Below are positions 56,975 to 64,000 of a stretch of 64,000 nt of DNA, piece by piece. This stretch comes from Hymenobacter sp. YC55 (GTDB lineage: Bacteria; Bacteroidota; Bacteroidia; Cytophagales; Hymenobacteraceae), in assembly GCF_029433095.1 (NCBI RefSeq), contig NZ_JARNTX010000009.1, positions 1 through 64,000 of the forward strand. The letters are read 5' to 3'. The number at the start of each line of letters is the position of its first letter. Position 1 is the stretch's first letter. The position numbers and the translations under genes are program-made. Below the pieces are notes generated by a model that worked only from the letters and a program-made list of their open reading frames with translations, had not been told where the DNA came from and ran no database searches.

Positions 56975-57304
56975 ATGCGTCTGACTGCTCTGTTTTTTGC
57001 CTTGTACTTCGCGTGTCTCTCGTGCTTAACCTGCGCTGACGAGACTCCTGTGTGCAAAGACCAGACGCAAACAACCGTGGCCGCCTCGTCCCATTCGGAT
57101 TGTGGGGCTGATGCTTTGGGGGACTGGTGTTCTCCCCTGTGCCAGTGCCACTGCTGCGGCGGGGCCGTCGTACCGCTCGCCCCACTACAAGCGCTTGTCC
57201 AAGCCCGGACCCAAGTATGGAACTCAGCCCGCCACCACGCCCAACTTGTGGTAGCGGCGCCAACTCGCGCTCCAGGGGCTATCTGGCAACCGCCGCGGGC
57301 CTAA
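56975..57304 (+). CDS. DUF6660-family protein
   Basis: 109 residues from the ATG at 56975. Signal peptide-like start (MRLTALFFALYFACLSCLTC), then a Cys/His-rich segment (CKDQTQ, HSDCG, CSPLCQCHCCGG) and a Pro/Ala/Arg tail. The family precedes CusA/CzcA-type pumps in Bacteroidota; a periplasmic metal-binding or sensing role is likely. About 190 gene-free bases separate it from the pump. Confidence 0.8.
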   Translation: MRLTALFFALYFACLSCLTCADETPVCKDQTQTTVAASSHSDCGADALGDWCSPLCQCHCCGGAVVPLAPLQALVQARTQVWNSARHHAQLVVAAPTRAPGAIWQPPRA

Positions 57305-57495
57305 CCTTTCCCTCGTTTTCCTGCTGACCACCCCACCGGGCGGCCTGCTCCGCTATGGAGCAGCTCGGCTCGGCTTGCCAACGCGTGCATTGACGCGGGG
57401 TGCGTCTTGGCCACGCCGTTCCTGTCTACTCGCTAGCCGGAACCGCCTCGCCGCAGGGTTTTCACGGAAGTGTTAGACCTAACCCCAACCAGCGG

Positions 57496-60400
57496 ATGTT
57501 CGACCGGCTGATCTATTTTTCCATTCACAACAAGCTCATCATCGGGCTGCTGACCCTGGCCTTGATCGCCTGGGGCGGCTACTCGCTCAGTCGGCTACCC
57601 ATTGACGCGGTCCCCGACATTACCACCAACCAAGTCGTCGTCTACACGGTAGCGCCCTCGCTGGCCGCCAGCGACATCGAGCGCCTCGTTTCTTTTCCAG
57701 TCGAGCAGAGTGTGGCCACCATTCCCGGCCGCGAGGAAGTACGCTCGTTCTCGCGCTTTGGCCTCTCGGTCGTGACCATCGTCTTCGAGGACAAGATTGA
57801 TATTTACTGGGCTCGCCAGCAAGTAGCCGAGCGCCTGCGCGAAGCCGAAAGCCAGATCCCGGCCAGCATCGGCCGTCCGGAACTGGCGCCCGTCAGCACC
57901 GGCCTGGGCGAAGTGTACCAGTACCTGGTGCGGGCTAAACCCGGCTACGAAAAGAAGTACGACGCCCGCGAGCTGCGCACCATTCAGGACTGGATTGTGC
58001 GGCGGCAATTGCTCGGCACGCCCGGCGTGGCCGACGTGGCCAGCTTTGGCGGCCAACTCAAGCAGTACGAAATCCGGTTGGATCCCGACCGGCTGCGCTC
58101 GCTTGGCGTCACCATTGACCAGGTCTATCAGGCCATCTCACGCAACAACCAGAATGCCGGGGGGGCCTACCTCGACCAGAAGCCCACCGCCTACTTTATC
58201 CGCACCGAAGGATTGGCCGAGAATACGGCCGACCTGGGCAACATCGTCGTGCGCAGCACCCAAGGCGGCATGCCGGTGCTGGTACGCGATGTGGCCGACG
58301 TGCGCCTGGGCTCAGCCGTGCGCTACGGGGCCATGACGCGCAACGCGGAGGGCGAAGTCACCGGCGGCCTGGTACTCATGCTCAAAGGAGCCAACGCCAA
58401 CGAAGTCATCCAAGCGGTAAAAGAGCGCATGACTACCGTGCGCAAGTCGTTGCCGGAAGGGGTGACCATCGACGTGTACCTGGACCGCTCGGACCTGGTC
58501 GGCCGGGCCATCAGCACCGTCACCAAAAACCTGGTGGAGGGCGCCCTGATCGTGATTTTCGTGCTGGTGTTGTTTCTCGGCAACTGGCGGGCCGGGCTGG
58601 TCGTGGCCTCGGTAATTCCGCTGGCCATGCTCTTTGCCATCAGTATGATGCGCCTGTTCGGGGTCTCGGGTAACCTGCTCTCGCTCGGAGCCATTGACTT
58701 CGGGCTGGTCGTAGACGGCGCTGTCATCATCGTCGAGGCCATCGTGCACCGTTTGCACGGCGGGCAGTTGCGCGTGCCCGGGGGCCGCCTCAACGCGGCG
58801 CAGATGAACGAGGAAACCTACCACGCGGCCAGCAAAATCCGTTCATCGGCTGCCTTTGGCGAAATCATTATCCTGATTGTGTACCTGCCCTTGCTGGCGC
58901 TGGCCGGCATTGAGGGCAAGATGTTCCGGCCGATGGCCGAAACCGTGGCCTTCGCCATTGTCGGCGCCTTCCTGCTAAGTCTGACGTACGTGCCCATGAT
59001 GTCGGCGCTGGCCTTGAGCCGCTCCACCGAGACGAAGCGCACGTTCTCGGACCGGCTGATGAGCGGGCTGGAAGCCCGCTACCGGCCGGTACTGGAATGG
59101 GCCCTGCGCCGCCAAGCGGTGGTATTGGTTGCCGCCGTGGCCTTGTTTGGGGGGGCGCTGCTGCTGTTCCGAACTCTGGGCGGCGAGTTCATCCCGCAAC
59201 TGGCCGAGGGGGACTTTGCCATCGAGATGCGCACGCTCACCGGCTCGTCGCTGAGCTACACCGTGGATAAAAGCCAGGAGGCGGGCGCCATCCTCACCAA
59301 GCAGTTTCCGGAAGTGAAGGAGGTAGTCGCCAAAATCGGGGCCGCCGAAATTCCCACCGACCCCATGCCAGTGGAAGCGGCCGACGTCATGGTGATCCTG
59401 GAAAAGGACCAACGCAAATGGACCTCGGCGCGCACGCAGGAAGAGTTGGCCGAGAAGATGGCCGAAGCGCTGGCAGTAATACCCGGCGTCACCTTTGGCT
59501 TCCAGCAGCCGATTCAGATGCGCTTCAACGAACTGATTTCCGGCGCCAAGCAGGACGTGGTGCTCAAAATCTACGGGGAAGACTTGCAGCAGCTCGCCGC
59601 CTACGCGGAGCGGGCGGCCCGCCTGGTACGGCAAGTAGAAGGAGCCGAAGACGTGTACGTGGAACAGGTGACCGGCCTGCCCCAAATCGTGGTGAAGCTA
59701 GACCGTAACCGGCTGGCCCGTTTCGGGCTGAACGCCGAGGACGTGAACCGCACGGTGCAGACCGCGTTTGCCGGGCAGAGCGCCGGGCAGCTTTTCGAGC
59801 AGGAGCGCCGCTTCGACGTCGTGCTACGCCTCGCGCCCGAACTGCGCCAGAATATCAACAACGTGCGGCAACTGCTGGTGGCCACGCCTACCGGCGAGCA
59901 ACTCCCGTTGGAGCAAGTAGCGACGGTGGAGTTGCAGGAAGGCCCCAACCAGATCCAGCGCGACGACGCCAAGCGCCGCATTTCGGTGGCCTTCAACGTG
60001 CGGGGGCGCGACGTGGAAAGCATTGTCCAGGAGTTGCAGGGCAAGATGGACCAACAACTAAAGCTGGCTCCCGGCTACTACACCACCTACGGCGGGCAGT
60101 TCGAGAACCTGCGCCAGGCCACCGAGCGCCTAAGCATCGCCGTGCCGGTGGCGCTGCTGCTCATTTTTGTGCTCTTGTTCTTCACGTTTAAGTCGTTGAA
60201 GCAGTCGGTGATGATTTTCACGGCCATTCCCCTCTCGGCTATCGGCGGGGTGCTGGCCTTGTGGCTACGCGGCATGCCGTTCAGCATCTCGGCCGGAGTA
60301 GGCTTCATTGCCCTGTTCGGGGTAGCTGTGCTGAACGGCATTGTGCTGATCGGCTACTTCAACCAGCTCAAGGAAGAAGGCTACATCGACCTGTATCAGC

Positions 60401-61890
60401 GCATTCTGGAAGGCACGCAGGTACGGTTGCGGCCGGTGCTGATGACGGCCACCGTCGCTTCGTTGGGATTTCTGCCGATGGCCCTGAGTACTTCGGCCGG
60501 GGCGGAAGTCCAGCGGCCCCTGGCCACCGTGGTCATCGGCGGACTGGTGACGGCCACCTTACTCACGCTGCTGGTGCTGCCCGTGCTCTATGCTCTCTCC
60601 GAGAAAAACAGCAAGTCCGAGGAACAGCCCCGGCGGCCCTTACCAGTTGCCAGTTGGCTGCTGCTCGGACTCGGGGGATTGCTCATCACCCCGCCCGCCC
60701 GGGCGCAGAGCGCACTCACAGCCACGCAGGCCGTAGGCCAAGCCCTGCAAGCCAATGGCACCGTGCAAGCGGCCCGCAGTGCGTTGGAAGCGCAACAGGC
60801 CCTGCGACGAACTGCGCGCGACGTAGGCCGCACCACAATCCTGGGAACCTATGGGCAAGTGAACTCCCCCCTGTCCGACAACGTGCTCAGCATCGGGCAG
60901 ACGTTGGCCTTACCAGGCTACTACAAAGCGCAGGCGACCCTGAACCAGGCGCAGGTGCAGGGGCAGGAGCAACAGCTCGCGCAGGTGCAGGCGGAGCTGC
61001 GCCGACAGGTCCGTTTGAGCTATGAGCAAGCCGTGCATGCCCGGCACCGGCTGCGCATGTTGCGTGGCCAGGACAGCATTTACGCCGAGTTTTTGCGCTC
61101 GGCGCAGCTGCGCTTCAAAACGGGGGAAGTCGCCCGGCTCGAACCAGCCAACGCCCTGTTGGCGCAGGGCGAAACGCAAAACCTGCTAACCGAGGCCCGA
61201 ACGGACTACGCCATCGCCCAACGGCAGCTGCAAGCGTTGCTGCAAGCCCCGCAGCTGGTGGTCATTGCCGACAGCACCTTGCGCCTCTTGCCCTCCCCAA
61301 CTGCCCCCTCGGATACAACGGTGCTGGCTTTAACGCCTCAGGCTCGGGTGCTGCAACAGCAAGTAGTGGAGCGACAAGCGCAAACGCGGGTGGAACAGGC
61401 GGCCGGCTTGCCGCAAGTGACAGTGGGCTACACCAATCAGTCACTCCGGGGCACGTACGAAGTGGATGGGCAGGCCACTACCTACGGGGCTGGCGACCGG
61501 TTCCAGAGCGTGCAGGCGGGCGTGGCCATCCCCCTGCTGCGCGGTCCGCAGAAGGCCCGCGTACAAGCGGCCCGGTTGCAGGAGCAGGCAGCCGCTGCCA
61601 CCTACCAGCGCTACCGGGCGGAAGTAGCCGCCCAACTCGATGAGCTCCGTTTGCGCCTGCAAGAGCAGCAGCGGCGGGTACAGTTCTACGAGCAGACCGG
61701 CCTGCCGCAGGCCGAGGTCATTGTCCGGCTTAGCCAGCGCGCTTACAAGGCGGGCGAGACCACCTACTCCGAGCTATTGCTCAACCTGGAACGCACCTTA
61801 CGCGTGCGCACCGCCTACCTCGACGCTGTGCTGGCGCACAACCAGACCACTATCGAGTTGGAGTACCTATTGGGTACCCCGGCGCAGTAA
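57496..61890 (+). CDS. CusA/CzcA heavy-metal RND pump fused to a TolC-type outer membrane factor
   Basis: 1464 residues. Residues 1-1040 are a full RND pump: MFDRLIYFSIHNKLIIGLLT, TTNQVVVYTVAPSLAASDIE, the transmembrane proton-relay region GAIDFGLVVDGAVIIVEAIV and the second half ending LLVLPVLYALSE. Residues from about 1075 (signal-like LLLGLGGLLITPPARAQS) on are a TolC/OEP family protein with AQLRFKTGEVARLEPANALL and AYKAGETTYSELLLNLERTL. The ATG at 57496 is chosen since the pump begins there. The fusion is usual in Bacteroidota. Metal likely Cu, Zn, Co or Cd; Asp/Glu in helix 4 favours divalent ions but is not decisive. Confidence 0.93.
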   Translation: MFDRLIYFSIHNKLIIGLLTLALIAWGGYSLSRLPIDAVPDITTNQVVVYTVAPSLAASDIERLVSFPVEQSVATIPGREEVRSFSRFGLSVVTIVFEDKIDIYWARQQVAERLREAESQIPASIGRPELAPVSTGLGEVYQYLVRAKPGYEKKYDARELRTIQDWIVRRQLLGTPGVADVASFGGQLKQYEIRLDPDRLRSLGVTIDQVYQAISRNNQNAGGAYLDQKPTAYFIRTEGLAENTADLGNIVVRSTQGGMPVLVRDVADVRLGSAVRYGAMTRNAEGEVTGGLVLMLKGANANEVIQAVKERMTTVRKSLPEGVTIDVYLDRSDLVGRAISTVTKNLVEGALIVIFVLVLFLGNWRAGLVVASVIPLAMLFAISMMRLFGVSGNLLSLGAIDFGLVVDGAVIIVEAIVHRLHGGQLRVPGGRLNAAQMNEETYHAASKIRSSAAFGEIIILIVYLPLLALAGIEGKMFRPMAETVAFAIVGAFLLSLTYVPMMSALALSRSTETKRTFSDRLMSGLEARYRPVLEWALRRQAVVLVAAVALFGGALLLFRTLGGEFIPQLAEGDFAIEMRTLTGSSLSYTVDKSQEAGAILTKQFPEVKEVVAKIGAAEIPTDPMPVEAADVMVILEKDQRKWTSARTQEELAEKMAEALAVIPGVTFGFQQPIQMRFNELISGAKQDVVLKIYGEDLQQLAAYAERAARLVRQVEGAEDVYVEQVTGLPQIVVKLDRNRLARFGLNAEDVNRTVQTAFAGQSAGQLFEQERRFDVVLRLAPELRQNINNVRQLLVATPTGEQLPLEQVATVELQEGPNQIQRDDAKRRISVAFNVRGRDVESIVQELQGKMDQQLKLAPGYYTTYGGQFENLRQATERLSIAVPVALLLIFVLLFFTFKSLKQSVMIFTAIPLSAIGGVLALWLRGMPFSISAGVGFIALFGVAVLNGIVLIGYFNQLKEEGYIDLYQRILEGTQVRLRPVLMTATVASLGFLPMALSTSAGAEVQRPLATVVIGGLVTATLLTLLVLPVLYALSEKNSKSEEQPRRPLPVASWLLLGLGGLLITPPARAQSALTATQAVGQALQANGTVQAARSALEAQQALRRTARDVGRTTILGTYGQVNSPLSDNVLSIGQTLALPGYYKAQATLNQAQVQGQEQQLAQVQAELRRQVRLSYEQAVHARHRLRMLRGQDSIYAEFLRSAQLRFKTGEVARLEPANALLAQGETQNLLTEARTDYAIAQRQLQALLQAPQLVVIADSTLRLLPSPTAPSDTTVLALTPQARVLQQQVVERQAQTRVEQAAGLPQVTVGYTNQSLRGTYEVDGQATTYGAGDRFQSVQAGVAIPLLRGPQKARVQAARLQEQAAAATYQRYRAEVAAQLDELRLRLQEQQRRVQFYEQTGLPQAEVIVRLSQRAYKAGETTYSELLLNLERTLRVRTAYLDAVLAHNQTTIELEYLLGTPAQ

Positions 61891-61914
61891 CCTTCTCTTT
61901 TCGACGTATTTATC

Positions 61915-63105
61915 ATGCATAAGATCGTATCATTCGTGCTCCTGCTGGGCCTGAGCCTGCCCTTCGGCTGCACCCCCGATAAACCAGAAACGGCCGCGGC
62001 GGATGCCGCAGGTCGGGAAACCGCCTCCACGGAAGAAGGCGAAGAAGCAGAAGGGGAAGAGGCAAACGACCTGGTTACCCTCTCACCGGCGCAGCAGCAG
62101 GTGGCAGGCATCCAGACCGGTCACCTGACGAACCGGCCGATGGGCGCGGGCCTGGCCGTCACCGGCACGCTGGACGTGCCGCCGGAAAGCGCCGTCTCCA
62201 TCACGGCTCCCCTGGGGGGCTTCGTGGAAAACACCGAACTCCTCCAAGGCACGCGGGTGCGCAAGGGCGAAGTACTGGCCACCATCCGCAACCCCGAGTT
62301 CGTGACCCTGCAACAGGAGTACTTGGAAACCCGTGCCCGCCTCGAATACGCCCGCACCGAACTGGCTCGGCAGAAAGAACTGTACGAGCAGGAGGTAGCG
62401 CCCCAAAAGAACTACCAACGGGCCCAAGCCGATTACAACGCGCTGCGCGTGCAAACCAACGCGTTGGCCGCCCGGCTGCGCTTGGCGAACCTGCCGGTCG
62501 GAGGCACCCTGGTCACGACGGCCCCTATCCGGGCACCCCGGGCGGGCTTTGTGCGGGCGGTGAACGTAACGGTGGGCCAAGCGGTGACGCCAACCGATGC
62601 CCTGTTTGAAATCGTGGACCCCGAGCACTTGCACGTCGAGCTGACCGTATTCGAGCGTGACGTAGCGCGGGTACAAAAAAACCAGCTGATTCGCTTCACC
62701 CTGGCCAGCGATTCTACCAGCTCCCGCCGCGAGCGGACGGCCCATGTGTATCTAATCGGGCGGGCTATCGGAGAGGACCGCACGGTGCGCGTACACGGTC
62801 ATTTAGACCAGGAAAACGACCCGGCGTTGCTGCCGGGCCTCTACGTGCGGGCCTTGATTGAAACCGGCCGCACCGAGGTGCCCGCCCTGCCCGACGCGGC
62901 GCTGGTGCGCTTCGAGGGCAAGAATTACGTCTACGCCGTGGAAGCGCCCGGCCGCTACCGCATGGTGCCCGTCACGCTGGGCCGCAGCGAAGACAACTTC
63001 ACGGAAGTCACCCTACCCGAAACGGTGCCCGCGACAACCACCTTCGTTACGGGCGCGGCGTATTCGTTGCTGGCCAAGATGAAAAACGCCGAAGAAGACG
63101 AGTAG
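61915..63105 (+). CDS. CusB/CzcB-type periplasmic adaptor (membrane fusion protein)
   Basis: 396 residues. Lipoprotein signal (VLLLGLSLPFGC, Cys19), an acidic linker (EEGEEAEGEEAND), then the adaptor core: VTGTLDVPPESAVSITAPLG, RKGEVLATIRNPEFVTLQQE, helical hairpin, and the barrel APIRAPRAGFVRAVNVTVGQ. It links the pump to the outer membrane channel. 24 bases after the fused pump, same operon. Confidence 0.93.
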   Translation: MHKIVSFVLLLGLSLPFGCTPDKPETAAADAAGRETASTEEGEEAEGEEANDLVTLSPAQQQVAGIQTGHLTNRPMGAGLAVTGTLDVPPESAVSITAPLGGFVENTELLQGTRVRKGEVLATIRNPEFVTLQQEYLETRARLEYARTELARQKELYEQEVAPQKNYQRAQADYNALRVQTNALAARLRLANLPVGGTLVTTAPIRAPRAGFVRAVNVTVGQAVTPTDALFEIVDPEHLHVELTVFERDVARVQKNQLIRFTLASDSTSSRRERTAHVYLIGRAIGEDRTVRVHGHLDQENDPALLPGLYVRALIETGRTEVPALPDAALVRFEGKNYVYAVEAPGRYRMVPVTLGRSEDNFTEVTLPETVPATTTFVTGAAYSLLAKMKNAEEDE

Positions 63106-63152
63106 CCGTCTACGGGCATCTCCGGTTTACACTTTCTACCGTAAAAAATCTG

Positions 63153-63485
63153 ATGATGAATTACCTACAGCCCGTGGCCGTATTTATTCTGGCTGGCCTC
63201 TGCGAAATAGGGGGCGGCTACCTGGTCTGGCAGTGGCTGAAGGCAGACCGTCCAGGCTGGATGGGCTTGCTCGGGGCGTTACTGCTCGTGTTCTACGGCT
63301 GGGTAGCGACGTGGCAGCCCACTTCCTTCGGTAAAACCTACGCCGTCTACGGCGGCATTTTCGTGGTCATGTCCATTGCCTGGGCTTGGTATTTCGACGG
63401 TTTCCGGCCGGATCGGTTTGATGTGTTGGGCGGGGCTATCGTCCTGCTGGGGCTGGGGGTCATTCTGTTCTGGCCCAGACCCTGA
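63153..63485 (+). CDS. YnfA family membrane protein (UPF0060)
   Basis: 110 residues, four membrane helices: VAVFILAGLCEIGGGYLVWQ, WMGLLGALLLVFYGWVATWQ, GGIFVVMSIAWAWYFDGFRP and VLGGAIVLLGLGVILFWPRP. The GLCEIGGGYLVW and FGRTYA-like (FGKTYAVYGG) motifs define the family, which belongs to the drug/metabolite exporter group. It often sits beside metal resistance genes; substrate unknown. Two ATG codons in tandem at the start. Confidence 0.92.
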   Translation: MMNYLQPVAVFILAGLCEIGGGYLVWQWLKADRPGWMGLLGALLLVFYGWVATWQPTSFGKTYAVYGGIFVVMSIAWAWYFDGFRPDRFDVLGGAIVLLGLGVILFWPRP

Positions 63486-63578
63486 TTTGCCGCCCTACTC
63501 TACTTGAGCACCAGAGCCTCGCAGTTCGCTGCTTCAACTAAGGTGTCTGCGCAATCGCTACTCCAACCAACTCTCGCT

Positions 63579-64000
63579 ATGGCTCACCCGCAAGAAGATA
63601 CGCTCATTGCCAAGCAGATCACACCGACGGCCATGCGCCTGCTGGTACTAGACGTGCTCCAACAGCACCCGGCCGCGCTGAGTCTGGCCGACGTGGAGCA
63701 GCTGCTGGGCCACGCCGACCGCATTACCGTGCACCGCACCCTGAAAACCTTTACCGATAAAGGACTGGTGCACCGCATTGAGGATGGGAGCGGAGCTGTC
63801 AAGTTTGCCTTGTGCGAGCCGGGCTGCACGCCCGAGCAGCACCAAGACCTGCACGTACACTTCTTCTGCACCCGGTGCCGCGAAACCAGCTGCCTGCCTA
63901 CCGTGGCCGTACCGACCATTCCACTGCCGGGCGCGTTTCAGGTGCAGGAGACCAGTTTAGTGATGAAGGGCCTCTGCGAACGCTGCGCCGTCGCCTCCTG
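63579..64000 (+). CDS. Fur-family metalloregulator (stop codon cut by window end)
   Basis: 140 residues. Winged HTH at 17-75 (TAMRLLVLDVLQQHPAALSL, ADVEQLLGHADRITVHRTLK) and dimerisation/metal part with HVHFFCTRCRETSCL and CERC, forming a structural Cys4 zinc site. The last two bases in the window (TG) would give TGA with one more base, so the protein is almost certainly complete. Position behind the efflux operon makes it a candidate repressor of that operon (zinc or copper sensing). Start ATG 63579. Confidence 0.9.
   Translation, partial: MAHPQEDTLIAKQITPTAMRLLVLDVLQQHPAALSLADVEQLLGHADRITVHRTLKTFTDKGLVHRIEDGSGAVKFALCEPGCTPEQHQDLHVHFFCTRCRETSCLPTVAVPTIPLPGAFQVQETSLVMKGLCERCAVAS

Noticed and set aside
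57595..60341. Several long leftward frames across the RND pump gene
   Set aside because: Shadows of a GC-rich gene with strong domain evidence on the plus strand.

Overview
The window looks like part of a large conjugative plasmid, or a plasmid-like integrative element, from a Bacteroidota bacterium, most probably Hymenobacter or a close relative in the Hymenobacteraceae. Reasons: a CTnDOT-style transfer operon (TraE/F/G/J/K/M/N order), Bacteroidota-type promoters (TAnnTTTG -7 boxes), a CusA-TolC fusion efflux pump preceded by a DUF6660 protein, a TPR-type sensor kinase with a LytTR regulator, and a GDCCVxC protein behind merTP. These families are typical of that phylum. The genus is an inference from overall gene content; no rRNA or housekeeping gene is present.

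Layout. 1-5.7 kb: edge of an IS630-type transposase, a gutted Crp/Fnr gene, an AraC regulator, glutathione-independent formaldehyde dehydrogenase, a GlcG/HbpS-like protein, a small monooxygenase-fold protein and a second AraC regulator. 5.7-9.7 kb: a Tn3-family transposon (resolvase, and a transposase reading frame broken by one in-frame amber codon). 9.7-20.3 kb: a segment with its own iteron origin and Rep_3-type initiator, a TIR-domain protein and a complete qatABCD anti-phage operon. It is closed on the right by a third, solitary Tn3 terminal repeat. 20.3-24.9 kb: a leftward cluster of small unknown plasmid genes ending in the ArdC antirestriction gene; several members share one conserved leader sequence, also found twice before 11.2 kb. 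25-30.7 kb: an arsenic operon (arsR to acr3, without arsC) and a short mercury operon (merTP, without merA). 30.6-31.9 kb: an IS110 element. 32-41 kb: leftward mobilization block (Toprim/primase-like protein, DUF3945 protein, HTH protein, VirD4-type coupling protein, relaxase, MobC) with a candidate oriT. 41-43 kb: a roughly 470-bp GAGGCT repeat array, then parA and a partner gene. 43-56.7 kb: a two-component system and the transfer operon. 56.9-64 kb: heavy-metal RND efflux, YnfA and a Fur-family regulator cut by the window end.

How it works together. MobC, the relaxase and the coupling protein process and deliver the DNA; TraE to TraN build the mating channel. The Toprim protein and the DUF3945 protein share a C-terminal R-G-P-R-L tail with the relaxase (R-G-T-R-L), which suggests that they are co-translocated. 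ParA with the repeat array, and the iteron/Rep unit, look after maintenance. Cargo is metal resistance (As, Hg, Cu/Zn/Cd type) and phage defence (Qat, TIR). The three Tn3 ends, with an apparent shared CTTAAG flank outside the outermost two, suggest that the 9.7-20.3 kb replicon/defence segment was captured by a Tn3-mediated cointegrate event.
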